Of a stretch of DNA of 64,000 nucleotides, positions 26,195 through 34,763 are shown one piece after another. The stretch is taken from assembly GCF_013385425.1 (NCBI RefSeq), contig NZ_JACAQA010000003.1, forward strand, positions 434,001 through 498,000, in the 5' to 3' direction. The position numbers were made by a program, and so were the translations under genes. The DNA comes from Pseudomonas gingeri. Lineage in GTDB: Bacteria; Pseudomonadota; Gammaproteobacteria; Pseudomonadales; Pseudomonadaceae. A model generated the notes under the pieces. It did no database searches, was not told the origin of the DNA, and saw only the letters and a list, made by a program, of their open reading frames with translations. How positions within the stretch are numbered: position 1 is the stretch's first letter; each line of letters opens with the position of its first letter.

Positions 26195-26790
26195 GCCGCG
26201 TAGGCCTTGATCGAAGGCGCCATCTGCGAAGCGTTGTAGTTGAGGATACTGCCGTCGTCCTGCACGCCATAGCGACCATTGAGGGATTCCAGCGGACGCC
26301 CGTAGAGATGGAAATGCAGGGTCGCCTGCTCGCCATCGACACGGATGCTGTGCAGGTCTTCACCGAGGAAAGCGATGGAGGTGCCCGGCTGGACCACCAC
26401 TTCGCGCTCAAGCTTGAGCTCGGCACGCCGAGGGTCGCTGCCGTCGTCACCGCGGGCATAGACGCGGTTGAGTTCCTGGCCCTCGACGGCACTGATCACC
26501 GCCCAGGTTTCGTGGTTGTGGGCGATGGTGTTCTTGCCCGGCAGCAGCGAGTTGAGGTACAGGGTCGGGGTCTCGCCATCGTCGTTCAGGCGATAGCGGA
26601 AGGCAGTATTGCCCTCACCCGCTACCGGTGCCGGAAAGGCTTCGAAGTTGAACAGGTCGCGGCGCTCGGCAAGGTCTTCCAACAGGGCGACGATCTCTTG
26701 CAAAGCGGCACGGTCAACACCGCGCTGATGGATGGTACGGATTTTCACCAGGAAAGATTCGATCACGTTGGCGCGTTCGGTGGTGCTCAT
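26191..26790 (-). CDS. Cupin thiol dioxygenase (cysteine / 3-mercaptopropionate dioxygenase family)
   Basis: A 199-residue cupin. Iron ligands are visible: HNHETW at about 93-98 (two His) and a third His in EDLHSIRV near 139; LHFHLYG near 153 matches the Ser/His/Tyr outer-sphere region. The enzyme should oxidise a thiol to a sulfinic acid with O2. The HxHxxW form resembles bacterial 3-mercaptopropionate dioxygenase more than mammalian cysteine dioxygenase, so substrate choice is open. The ATG at 26790 has AAGGAG seven to twelve bases upstream; the nine-codon upstream extension is rejected. It lies between the ABC ATPase and the GST. Confidence 0.87.
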   Translation of the reverse strand: MSTTERANVIESFLVKIRTIHQRGVDRAALQEIVALLEDLAERRDLFNFEAFPAPVAGEGNTAFRYRLNDDGETPTLYLNSLLPGKNTIAHNHETWAVISAVEGQELNRVYARGDDGSDPRRAELKLEREVVVQPGTSIAFLGEDLHSIRVDGEQATLHFHLYGRPLESLNGRYGVQDDGSILNYNASQMAPSIKAYAA

Positions 26791-26819
26791 GGGCAGGCTC
26801 CTTATCGGGTGGATCACGG

Positions 26820-27641
26820 TCAGACGGACAGGCTGTAGCGGCTGATATTGCTCAGCAAATACGGATCGGGTTGCAGATAGCGACGGCCGGCATCGCCCAG
26901 GGCATGCCGGAGGAATTCGCGGGTGCGCTCGCTTTGCGGCTGCTGGAACACCTGGTGGGCGCTGCCGGATTCGACGATCAGGCCGTTTTCGGTGAAATAC
27001 ACCCGATCGCTGATCTCCTCGGCAAAGCGCATTTCATGGGTCACCAGCACGCAGGTCATGCCCTCTTCGGTCAGCTCGCGAATCACCGTCAGTACTTCGC
27101 CGACGGTTTCCGGGTCGAGGGCCGAGGTCACTTCATCGAACAGGATCAGTTCCGGGCGCATGGCCAGGGCCCGGGCAATCGCCACCCGCTGTTGCTGGCC
27201 GCCGGACAGTTGCCCGGGAAAGGCGTCGACCTTGTGCTCCATGCGCACTTTGGCGAGCAACTGCCGGGCCTCCTTTTCGGCGTCGGCACGGCTGCGGCCC
27301 AGCACCTTGCACGGGGCGATCAACAGGTTGTCCAGCACCGACAGGTGCGGGAACAGGTTGTATTGCTGGAAAACGAAGCCGACCCGCTTGCGCAACTCGA
27401 TCAGCTCGGCCTCGCGGTGCAGTTGGTGCACCTCGGTGGCGCCGACGCGAATGGTCCCGCGCTGGGGTTTGAGCAGCCCGGTGATGCAACGCAGGATCGT
27501 CGACTTGCCCGAACCCGAAGGCCCGATGATGGACACTGCCTGGCCACGCTGCACATCAAGGTCGATGCCCTTGAGCACCGCGTTGGCGCCGAACGACAGG
27601 TGCAGGTCGCGCAGGCTGACGAGGGGTTCAGTAGAAGGCAT
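26820..27641 (-). CDS. Polar amino acid ABC transporter ATPase
   Basis: A 273-residue ATPase of the HisP/GlnQ type: Walker A GPSGSGKST, Q-loop VFQQYNLFPHLSV, signature LSGGQQQRVAIARALAM, Walker B LILFDEVTSALDPE and the H-loop LVTHEM. The C-terminal extension after about 245 (RRYLQPDPYLLSNISRYSL) is longer than usual for the family. It powers import by the two adjacent permeases. Its 5' end overlaps the upstream permease gene by 14 bases. Confidence 0.94.
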   Translation of the reverse strand: MPSTEPLVSLRDLHLSFGANAVLKGIDLDVQRGQAVSIIGPSGSGKSTILRCITGLLKPQRGTIRVGATEVHQLHREAELIELRKRVGFVFQQYNLFPHLSVLDNLLIAPCKVLGRSRADAEKEARQLLAKVRMEHKVDAFPGQLSGGQQQRVAIARALAMRPELILFDEVTSALDPETVGEVLTVIRELTEEGMTCVLVTHEMRFAEEISDRVYFTENGLIVESGSAHQVFQQPQSERTREFLRHALGDAGRRYLQPDPYLLSNISRYSLSV

Positions 27642-28302
27642 AGCGTCGCTCCAGGCGTTGGGTCAGACGGGAAATCGGGTAGCAATAGACAAAGAACAAG
27701 GCGAGCACGCTGAAGTAGATCAGCACGGTGAAGCCGGTGCGGTTGACGGTGTTGCTGGCGATCTGCGCGGTGTCGATCAGGTCATGCACGCCCACCAGCG
27801 ACGCCAGCGCCGTGCCCATGGTGATCACCGCGTAGAGGTTCATCCATGGCGGTAGCATGCGTTTGAAGCACTGCGGCAGGATGATCGAGCGAAACAACTG
27901 GCCGCGACTGAAGGCCAGGGAGCGCGCGGCTTCCCACTGGGTGCCGGGAATCGAGCCGATGGCCCCACGAAAGATCTCGGCGACGTTGGCACTGGCCGGC
28001 AGCGCCAGGCCGACGGTGACTTTCAGCCAGTCGGGAAACGGCAGGTAGGTGCCGCCGATATGGATCTCGAAGGGAAACACGTAGGTGGTGAAGTAGATCA
28101 GCACCAGCCAGGGCGCGTTGCGAAACAGCTGCACCCACAGCCGTGCCGGCAGGCGCAGGATCCGCAGCGGCGACAGCCCCAGCGCACCGATCAGCAAACC
28201 CAGCAGCGAGCCGATGACAATCGCCAGCAGGCTGATCAGGATATTCTGCGCAAAGCCCACGGCCAGCGCCGGCGACCATTGCCACAAGGATTCAATGACC
28301 AT
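27628..28302 (-). CDS. Amino acid ABC transporter permease, second subunit
   Basis: A 224-residue inner-membrane permease of the HisM/GlnP type with about five membrane segments. The cytoplasmic coupling loop is clear: EIFRGAIGSIPGTQWEAARS followed by LAFSRGQLFRSIILPQCFKR. It should form a heterodimer with the permease encoded just upstream; the two genes overlap by 11 bases. Imported cargo is presumably a sulfur-containing amino or hydroxy acid, judged from the operon enzymes. Confidence 0.93.
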   Translation of the reverse strand: MVIESLWQWSPALAVGFAQNILISLLAIVIGSLLGLLIGALGLSPLRILRLPARLWVQLFRNAPWLVLIYFTTYVFPFEIHIGGTYLPFPDWLKVTVGLALPASANVAEIFRGAIGSIPGTQWEAARSLAFSRGQLFRSIILPQCFKRMLPPWMNLYAVITMGTALASLVGVHDLIDTAQIASNTVNRTGFTVLIYFSVLALFFVYCYPISRLTQRLERRYAFY

Positions 28303-29014
28303 AACCGGGCATCCTCAACCGCGCTTCCAACGCCCGGCCCACACAGTTGACGATAAAACTCAGGATCCCGAAAAAGCTCAGCATCAGAATCATCAGTTCC
28401 AGCACGTTGTCGCTCTGGGTCCAGATCATGATCGAGGCGTAGGTGATATCACCGACGGCAATGGCCGAGGCCACGGCGGTCATCTTCACCAGGTCGATCA
28501 GGTTGTTCACCAGTGACGGCAGGGCAAAGCGCAGGGCCAGCGGCAACTGCACATTCCACAGCAACTGGCGACGACTGAAGGCCAGGGAACTGGCGGCCTC
28601 CATTGTCACCGCCGGCACCGCCTCGATCCCGGCGCGCAGGGCTTCGGCATGGAAGGCGCCCTTGTGCAGGGAAATCACGATCACCACCCAGGCAAACGGC
28701 GTCAGCGGGTTGGCCGCGCCCACCGCCTGGGTCAGCAGCATGTTCAGCACCAGGAAGGCGCAGTAGAGCTGGACCAGGGTCGGCGTATTGCGCGTGACCT
28801 CGATAAATAGCCGCGCCGGACGCGACAGCGCCTTGTTCCCGCTGGTCAGCATCGCCGCCAGGGTGAGCCCCGCCAGCAGGCTGCCGATAATGGTCAGCAC
28901 GCACAGCAGCAGCGTGGTCCAGGCCCCGTCGATCAGGCTGCCGCGTTGGTAGCCGTCCAGCAGGAAGCGGTAGTTGAGCCCCAGGTGGGCGGCCCACTGC
29001 ACAAAGGTTTCCAT
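28292..29014 (-). CDS. Amino acid ABC transporter permease, first subunit
   Basis: A 240-residue permease of the HisQ/GlnP type. The coupling loop reads HAEALRAGIEAVPAVTMEAA followed by SLAFSRRQLLWNVQLPLALR. About five hydrophobic segments are visible. The ATG at 29014 overlaps the aminotransferase stop in a TGATG arrangement, which points to translational coupling; a GTG three bases earlier is in frame. Confidence 0.93.
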   Translation of the reverse strand: METFVQWAAHLGLNYRFLLDGYQRGSLIDGAWTTLLLCVLTIIGSLLAGLTLAAMLTSGNKALSRPARLFIEVTRNTPTLVQLYCAFLVLNMLLTQAVGAANPLTPFAWVVIVISLHKGAFHAEALRAGIEAVPAVTMEAASSLAFSRRQLLWNVQLPLALRFALPSLVNNLIDLVKMTAVASAIAVGDITYASIMIWTQSDNVLELMILMLSFFGILSFIVNCVGRALEARLRMPGYGH

Positions 29015-30228
29015 CACGCCGGGCCCTCGCCCAGCCGGGCACAGGCGGCGGCAATCCGGCGGCCGGCCTCACGCACGCTGTCGGTGGCCGTGGCGATCGA
29101 CAGACGGAACCACGGCGACAAGCCATAGGCACTCCCCGCGACCCCGGCGACGCCCTCCTCCAGCAGATAATCCACCAGTTCGTTGTCGCTGCCGATGACC
29201 TGGCCGTCCGGGCGCAGGCGGCCGATCAGGCCGGCACAACGGACAAAGACGAAAAAACCGCCCTCGGGTTGCAGCACTTCGAGCCCGTCGACTTCGCTCA
29301 AGGCGGCCACCAGTAGATCGCGGCGCTCCTGATAGGCCGCCACTTGCGGCTTGAGGAAATCCAGCCCGCCTTCATAAGCCGCCAGGGCCGCCGCCTGACT
29401 GACCGACGAAGCACCGGACGCCGATTGCGACTGGACCACGCTCATGGCCGTGGTCAGTGCCTGGGGACCGGCGCCAAAGCCGATGCGCCAGCCGGTCATG
29501 GCATAGGTCTTGGACACCCCGCCCACCAGCAGACAGCGCTCCTGCAGATCCGGCGCGACATTGAGCAGGTTCAGCGGCGCCTGGCCGTCGAAACGAATGT
29601 GCTCGTACAGCTCGTCGAGCAGCACCAGCACCTGGGGATGGCGGCGCAGCACCTCGGCCAGCGCACTCAGTTCATCGGCGCTGTAGACCGCACCGCTGGG
29701 GTTGCCCGGGCTGTTGAGGATCAGCCAGCGGGTGCGCTCGCCAATCAGGCCGTTGAGCTGCGCCGGAGTCAGCTTGCAGCCCTGCTCCAGGGTCGAGTGG
29801 ATAAACACCGGTTCGCCGCCATTGATCCGCACGCTGTCCGGGAAAGACGGCCAGTACGGCACCGGCACCAGCACTTCGTCACCCTCGTCGAGGGTCGCGG
29901 CGAAGGCATTGAAGATGATCTGTTTCGCACCGTTGGCGATCACGATCTGGGGCACGCCATAGTCGAGGCGATTTTCGCGCTGGAGTTTGCGCCGCACCGC
30001 CTCGCGCAGCGCCGGTACGCCCGGGGTCGCGGTGTATTTGGTCGCGCCGGCGGCGATGGCCGCACAGGCCGCTTCCTTGATATGCAACGGGGTATCGAAA
30101 TCCGGCTCGCCGGTGGTCAGGTCAAGCACGTCGCGACCGCCGTCGCGCAAGGCCGTGGCCCGGGACTTGGCCGCCGCATTGGCCGACAGCGAGACCTTCT
30201 GCACCCGTTTGGACAGTCGAACAGTCAT
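29014..30228 (-). CDS. Class I/II PLP aminotransferase (AspC-like)
   Basis: A 404-residue fold-type I aminotransferase. The PLP lysine is in LVGGVSKTYAMTGWRIGFG; other marks are LDLTTGEPDFDTPLHIKEA near the start, LNSPGNPSGAVYSADELSAL (Asn and Pro near PLP) and the Arg in FRLSIATATDSVREAG that binds the alpha-carboxylate. In this operon it may convert a sulfur amino acid such as cysteine to its 2-oxo acid, for example 3-mercaptopyruvate. The ATG at 30228 overlaps the upstream stop by four bases; a 143-codon in-frame extension further upstream is antisense-type shadow inside the FAD oxidase gene and is rejected. Confidence 0.92.
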   Translation of the reverse strand: MTVRLSKRVQKVSLSANAAAKSRATALRDGGRDVLDLTTGEPDFDTPLHIKEAACAAIAAGATKYTATPGVPALREAVRRKLQRENRLDYGVPQIVIANGAKQIIFNAFAATLDEGDEVLVPVPYWPSFPDSVRINGGEPVFIHSTLEQGCKLTPAQLNGLIGERTRWLILNSPGNPSGAVYSADELSALAEVLRRHPQVLVLLDELYEHIRFDGQAPLNLLNVAPDLQERCLLVGGVSKTYAMTGWRIGFGAGPQALTTAMSVVQSQSASGASSVSQAAALAAYEGGLDFLKPQVAAYQERRDLLVAALSEVDGLEVLQPEGGFFVFVRCAGLIGRLRPDGQVIGSDNELVDYLLEEGVAGVAGSAYGLSPWFRLSIATATDSVREAGRRIAAACARLGEGPA

Positions 30229-31634
30229 GGCAGCACCTTGCCTGGATTGAGCAACCCACGGGGATCGAGGGCCTGTTTGATTCGGCGCATCAGGTCCAGC
30301 TCCACCGGGCTCTTGACCTCGGCCAGCAACGCGCGCTTGCGTTGGCCGATACCGTGCTCGGCGCTGATGGAACCGCCGTGGGCGTGGGTATTGCGATGCA
30401 CCAGGGCGCTGAGTACCGCATAGTGGGCCATATGCGCTTCGACCGGCTGGCCGAGGGGCGCGGCGACGTTGTAGTGCAGGTTGCCGTCGCCGAGGTGGCC
30501 GAAAGTCAGGTTGCGCACGCCGGGGAAATGTTCCTGCAACAAGGCATCGGTCTCGCGGACGAAGTCGGCGATGCGCGAGATCGGCAGCGAGATATCGTGC
30601 TTCATATTGCGCCCCTCGCGGGCCTGGGCTTCGCTCATGTTTTCCCGCAACTGCCACAGCGCGGCGCTCTGGGCCAGGCTTTCGGCAATCAGCGCATCGG
30701 CCAACAGATTCAGCTCGAAGGCCTCGCCCAGCACCCGCTCGAAAGCATCACGGGCATGTTCGGCGCTGTGGTTGTCGGACAGCTCCAGCAACGCGAACCA
30801 GGCTTGCGGTGCCTGGGCGAAGGGTTGCGGGTCATCGGGAAATTGCTGGCGCAACAACGCCAGGCAGGCGGCGGACATCAGTTCGAAAGCCGTCAGGTCG
30901 GCGCCAAAACCGGCGCGGGCATGGGACAGGAAGGTCACCGCCTGCTCCAGGGAGTCGAATGCCAGCAACGCAGTGCTCTGGGCCTTGGGCAGCGGAAAGA
31001 GTTTCAAGGTGGCGGCGGTGATAATGCCCAGGGTGCCTTCGCTGCCGATAAACAGGTCGCGCAGGTCGTAGCCGGTATTGTCCTTGCGCAGACCGCGCAA
31101 GCCGTTCCAGATATCGCCGTCGGCGGTCACCACTTCCAGGCCCAGGGTCAGCTCGCGGGTATTGCCATAACGCAACACACCGATGCCGCCGGCATTGGTG
31201 CCGAGATTGCCGCCCAGGGTGCAACTGCCTTGCGCACCCAGGCTCAGGGGAAACAGGCGCCCGGCGTTACGGGCCGCGTCCTGCAGGTTCTGCAGGATAC
31301 AGCCGGCCTCGACGGTAACGGTGTCATTGTCGGTATCGATCTGGCGGATGCGGTTCATGCGGTCGAGCAACACCAACACGCTGTTGCCCGTGGCGTCCGG
31401 AGTGGCCGCGCCCATCAGGCCGGTATTGCCACCCTGCACCACCAGCGGCGCACCATGGTGGGCGCAGACCCGCACCACGGCGGCGACTTCCTCGGTACTG
31501 GCCGGATGCACCACGGCGACGACCCGGCCATGGTAGACACGGTGCTTGTCGCTGAGGAACGCGCTCCCGGCGATGGAGTCCTGGACATGGGCCGCGCCCA
31601 GCAGTTGTTGCAACTGCGCGAACAACCCACTCAT
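30225..31634 (-). CDS. FAD-linked 2-hydroxyacid dehydrogenase (GlcD / D-2-hydroxyglutarate dehydrogenase type)
   Basis: A 469-residue flavoprotein of the VAO/PCMH family. The FAD-binding part has VVQGGNTGLMGAATPDATG and LGGNLGTNAGGIGVLRYGNT. The C-terminal part has the metal/substrate motif FGHLGDGNLHYNV and SISAEHGIGQRKRALL. Length matches D-2-hydroxyacid dehydrogenases. It would oxidise a D-2-hydroxy acid to a 2-oxo acid, passing electrons to the respiratory chain. In this sulfur operon, 3-mercaptolactate or a related hydroxy acid is a possible substrate. Overlaps both neighbours by four bases. Confidence 0.93.
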   Translation of the reverse strand: MSGLFAQLQQLLGAAHVQDSIAGSAFLSDKHRVYHGRVVAVVHPASTEEVAAVVRVCAHHGAPLVVQGGNTGLMGAATPDATGNSVLVLLDRMNRIRQIDTDNDTVTVEAGCILQNLQDAARNAGRLFPLSLGAQGSCTLGGNLGTNAGGIGVLRYGNTRELTLGLEVVTADGDIWNGLRGLRKDNTGYDLRDLFIGSEGTLGIITAATLKLFPLPKAQSTALLAFDSLEQAVTFLSHARAGFGADLTAFELMSAACLALLRQQFPDDPQPFAQAPQAWFALLELSDNHSAEHARDAFERVLGEAFELNLLADALIAESLAQSAALWQLRENMSEAQAREGRNMKHDISLPISRIADFVRETDALLQEHFPGVRNLTFGHLGDGNLHYNVAAPLGQPVEAHMAHYAVLSALVHRNTHAHGGSISAEHGIGQRKRALLAEVKSPVELDLMRRIKQALDPRGLLNPGKVLP

Positions 31635-32452
31635 GGAAGCTGCGCCAGTGGAGCCGCATCCTTGAACTGCTCATGCAACTGCAGCAGCGCTTGAGAGGGC
31701 GGCATGCCGGTGCGCTTGCCCAGCTCGATCAGCCAGCCACTGCGGTGCCAGTCACGGACAATCGCGTCGAGACGGGCCTGGATATCCTTTTCGCCCTTGC
31801 GCACCCAGATCACCGAATTCGACGGGATCAGGTCGGTGGGCAGCGGGATCTCGTAGCCGGACCATTCGGCCTCGTCGAGCAGGCTGTGCATGGTCGGGCT
31901 GACGTGGACCGCGGCCACGCAGCCATTGCCGCGCAGGGACAGCAGCGATTCGGACTGGCTGCGGAAGGCCTTGATCTGCGCGCCATAGACTTCCTGCAAT
32001 GGCTTGGTGAAATTGCTGCCCTGGGAAACGCAGACCGGCTTGCCCTTGAGGTCTTCCCAACGGGTGATGCCGGCGCCCTTGCGAATCAGCGCCGCACCGC
32101 CGACTTCTTCGTAAGGCGTGGGCACATAGTCGAGGATCTCGGCGCGTTCTTCGGTGAACTGCATATTGGCGATCAGCGCATCGACCTTGCCCTGTTGCAG
32201 GAACTGCACGCGGTTGGGTGCCAGTACCGAGACGCTTTCCAGCTCCACGCCGAGGCGCTGGGCCAGGCCCTTGGCGAGCTCGACGTTATAGCCCTGATGA
32301 GCACCGGTGGCCGGGTCGATGGTGCCGAACGGTGGACCGCTGAGGATCACGCCGATACTGATCTTGTGCCGCGACTGGATCTTGTCGAGGGTGGCATCGG
32401 CCTGGGCCAGGGAGGCGAAGAGCGCCAGGGCGATGGGCAAGTACTTGAACAT
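31631..32452 (-). CDS. Periplasmic amino-acid-type binding protein, copy 1
   Basis: A 273-residue extracellular solute-binding protein family 3 member. The ATG at 32452 is chosen since it starts the signal peptide (MFKYLPIALALFASLAQA) and has AAGGAT upstream. The mature part shows ISIGVILSGPPFGTIDPATG, VDALIANMQFTEERAEILDY and the C-terminal GWLIELGKRTGMPPSQA. It delivers substrate to the operon's permeases. It is about 50 percent similar by eye to the second binding protein encoded just upstream, so the system has two related receptors for one transporter. Its stop overlaps the dehydrogenase start by four bases. Confidence 0.92.
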   Translation of the reverse strand: MFKYLPIALALFASLAQADATLDKIQSRHKISIGVILSGPPFGTIDPATGAHQGYNVELAKGLAQRLGVELESVSVLAPNRVQFLQQGKVDALIANMQFTEERAEILDYVPTPYEEVGGAALIRKGAGITRWEDLKGKPVCVSQGSNFTKPLQEVYGAQIKAFRSQSESLLSLRGNGCVAAVHVSPTMHSLLDEAEWSGYEIPLPTDLIPSNSVIWVRKGEKDIQARLDAIVRDWHRSGWLIELGKRTGMPPSQALLQLHEQFKDAAPLAQLP

Positions 32453-32491
32453 TGCGGGGTATCCTTGAGAAGTCGGGCGATCGGGAGTCCG

Positions 32492-32585
32492 CCTTCGCGG
32501 GCAAGCTCCGCTCCCACACTGTTCGCGTCGAACACACATCATGCGTATGACACAAAACCTGTGGGAGCGGAGCTTGCCCGCGAAG
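32492..32585. repeat. REP inverted pair inside the sulfur operon
   Basis: Left arm 32492-32518 (CCTTCGCGGGCAAGCTCCGC...) and right arm 32560-32585, its complement, flank about 41 bases. It lies between the two binding-protein genes, so it sits within what is otherwise a continuous leftward gene set. It may protect or process the upstream binding-protein message and raise its abundance relative to the downstream genes. Confidence 0.87.
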
Positions 32586-32621
32586 AGGCCCTCAAGTGCG
32601 CCAAAAACGTTACGCGTACGC

Positions 32622-33455
32622 TCAACCCTTGAACTGGTTATGCAGTTCCACCAGCGCCGGCGACTTCGGCGAGATCTGATTACGGCTCTCGGCCTCGATC
32701 AGCCAGCCGCTGCGGTGCAGGCCCTGGACCACCGTGTCCAAGCGCTTCTGCGTATCGACCTCGCCCTGACGGGTCCAGATCACCGACGGGGCCGGGTTCA
32801 ACTCCGGAGTGATGGCGCGATAGTCCTGCCACTCCGGGTTGCCCGCCAGCAGCGGATTGATCAGCGTCGCATCGTGGACCGCCGCCACGCAGTTGTTGCC
32901 GCGCAGTGCCAGCAGGGACTCCGAAGAACTCTTGAAGGCTTTCAACTGCGCGCCCAGCTCGCTCAACGGCTTGACATAGCTGCTGCCCTGGGAAGTGCAC
33001 ACCGGCTGCCCCTTGAGGTCTTCCCAGCGAGTGACCTTGCTGCTCTTCAACACCGCCGCGGTACCGCCGACCCTGTAGAACGGCGTCGGCACATGCCCCA
33101 ACTGGCCGTCGCGCTCCGGCGTCCATTCCATATTGGCGATCAGCAGGTCGACCTTGCCCTGCTGCAGAAACTGCACGCGGTTGGCCGGCAGCACCGGCAC
33201 CAGTTCGACATCAACCTTCAGGTCCTGGCCCAGGGCATTGGCCAAATCGACATTGAGGCCCTTGGGCGCCTGGGTCGACGGATCGATGGAACCGAAGGGC
33301 CCGCCGGACAACAGCACGCCGACCACCAGTTTGTGGCGCTGCTCGATCTTGTCCAGGGTGGCATCGGCCTGGGCCGCAGCCACCGCCCCCAACGCCAGCA
33401 CGGCGCCGATAACAGCAGGAAGCAGGCGTTGGCCCGGTGTGCGCTTGAACGACAT
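32622..33455 (-). CDS. Periplasmic amino-acid-type binding protein, copy 2
   Basis: A 277-residue family 3 solute-binding protein with a signal peptide (LLPAVIGAVLALGAVAAAQA). It parallels copy 1 throughout: LVVGVLLSGGPFGSIDPSTQ, VDLLIANMEWTPERDGQLGH, VCTSQGSSYVKPL and the LHRSGWLIEAESRN tail. GAGGGGA upstream is a good ribosome binding site. It is the first gene of the leftward set and faces the LysR gene across an AT-rich region. Expression higher than the rest would be expected because the REP pair follows it. Confidence 0.92.
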   Translation of the reverse strand: MSFKRTPGQRLLPAVIGAVLALGAVAAAQADATLDKIEQRHKLVVGVLLSGGPFGSIDPSTQAPKGLNVDLANALGQDLKVDVELVPVLPANRVQFLQQGKVDLLIANMEWTPERDGQLGHVPTPFYRVGGTAAVLKSSKVTRWEDLKGQPVCTSQGSSYVKPLSELGAQLKAFKSSSESLLALRGNNCVAAVHDATLINPLLAGNPEWQDYRAITPELNPAPSVIWTRQGEVDTQKRLDTVVQGLHRSGWLIEAESRNQISPKSPALVELHNQFKG

Positions 33456-33698
33456 GACTATCCCCTCGATGGCAATCGGCGTATCCCGACCTTGTTGACC
33501 TGCATGCTAGGGAGCGCCAGGGACGAACGGAAATTCAAATATCTAATATTGTTATAACTTTCTGGTTATTAGCTTTTGAGAAAAACGGCATATCCCCTGT
33601 TTACTGGGGCTTTCAGCGATCCGAATAATTTAGACTCGCCAAATACATCAGCATCTGTAATCTATTGGCGAACGCCCTTGATATGAATTCGAGCCGCC
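33456..33698. promoter_or_regulatory. Divergent control region of the sulfur operon and its LysR gene
   Basis: This 243-base region is AT-richer than its surroundings. It holds a perfect palindrome GTTATAAC at 33551-33558 nested inside the wider inverted repeat CTAATA (33543-33548) / TATTAG (33567-33572). LysR-type regulators commonly bind such interrupted dyads with AT-rich arms. A second AT patch (AATAATTTAGACT) is at about 33625-33637 on the LysR side. No exact transcription start can be assigned. Confidence 0.6.
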
Positions 33699-34556
33699 AT
33701 GCCCTCTCCGACCCTGGACCTGGAACTGCTGCGCACCTTCGTCGCGGTGGTGGACCATCACAGTTTTGCCGAAGCCGGCCAGCACCTGGCGCGCACGCAA
33801 TCGTCCGTGACCCAGCAGATGCAACGCCTGGAACAGCAGGTGGGCGTCAGCCTGTTCCAGAAACAGGGCCGGCAGAAACAGCTGACCGAGCCGGGGCGGC
33901 AGTTACTGCGTCATGCCCGGCAACTGTTGTCGCTGAATGACGAGGCGCTCAATGCCCTGCAGGAAAGCCACTTGAGTGGCGTGCTGCGCATCGGTTCGCC
34001 CCACGATATCGCCGACACCATCCTGCCGCCGATCCTCAGCCATATCGCCCGCTCGGCACCGCGCCTGCGCCTGGAAATCGATGTCGGCCGCAGCCCCTAC
34101 CTGATGGAAGACCTGCACCGGGGCAAGATCGACATGGTCATTTCCACCCGCGAAGACTCGCGGCTGCAAGGTTTTGCCCTGCGCACCTCGCCGGTGTGGT
34201 GGATCTGTTCGGCGCAGTACATCCATGTCCCCAGCGAACCGCTGCCACTGATCCTGGTGGAAGAACCGAGTATCTACCGGCGCTATGCCATGGAAGCACT
34301 GGAGCGTGAGGGGATTGCCTGGCGCCAGGCCTACCTGGCCTCGAACCTGATCGGCATCAAGGCGGCGATTCGTGCCGGACTCGGGGTGACGCCGCGCAGC
34401 ATGGAGCTGCTGGGGCCGGATATGCGGGTACTGGGGGAAAACGATGGCTTGCCGCGTTTGCCGGATGTGACCTATCACCTGTGGATCCGCCCCAACACGG
34501 TCAATCCACTGGTGCGCCGGGCCTATGATCTGATTCGTAGCAGCCAGGGGTTGTAG
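33699..34556 (+). CDS. LysR-family regulator, probable controller of the sulfur operon
   Basis: A 285-residue LysR-type regulator. The helix-turn-helix is at about 8-65 (LRTFVAVVDHHSFAEAGQHL, then ARTQSSVTQQMQRLEQQVGV). The effector domain follows from about 92 (LRIGSPHDIADTILPPILSH). The divergent position 243 bases from the first operon gene and the inverted repeat between them suggest it controls the operon in response to the imported sulfur compound or to cysteine status. The effector domain ends slightly early compared with CysB-type proteins, and it is not CysB. Confidence 0.92.
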   Translation: MPSPTLDLELLRTFVAVVDHHSFAEAGQHLARTQSSVTQQMQRLEQQVGVSLFQKQGRQKQLTEPGRQLLRHARQLLSLNDEALNALQESHLSGVLRIGSPHDIADTILPPILSHIARSAPRLRLEIDVGRSPYLMEDLHRGKIDMVISTREDSRLQGFALRTSPVWWICSAQYIHVPSEPLPLILVEEPSIYRRYAMEALEREGIAWRQAYLASNLIGIKAAIRAGLGVTPRSMELLGPDMRVLGENDGLPRLPDVTYHLWIRPNTVNPLVRRAYDLIRSSQGL

Positions 34557-34636
34557 GCGCTCAAGCGCTCATTCTCCACCTCCACCGCCGCGATGACCGT
34601 CAGCCCGTAACCCAGGCTCTTCGGGGACAGCGCTAA

Positions 34637-34657
34637 AAATGGAATAAAAATCCATTT
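34637..34657. promoter_or_regulatory. Short inverted repeat, possible operator
   Basis: AAATGGA (34637-34643) and TCCATTT (34651-34657) form a perfect seven-base dyad with a seven-base spacer, about 107 bases before the hydrolase gene at 34764. AT-rich sequence follows. It could be an operator for that gene; there is no further support. Confidence 0.4.
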
Positions 34658-34763
34658 ATCCACCAAAAATCAATAAATAAGTGCGTACCCTTGAAATAAT
34701 ATTTACCCGATAACCGCCGTCCACTCATGAACAGGCCGGACCATCAACTGCCCGGAGAGCCCT

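Noticed and set aside
30229..30657. A 143-codon extension of the aminotransferase upstream
   Set aside because: It lies inside the FAD dehydrogenase gene in another frame and has an Arg/Pro/Ala-rich shadow composition; the ATG at 30228 overlaps the previous stop in the ATGA pattern used throughout the operon.
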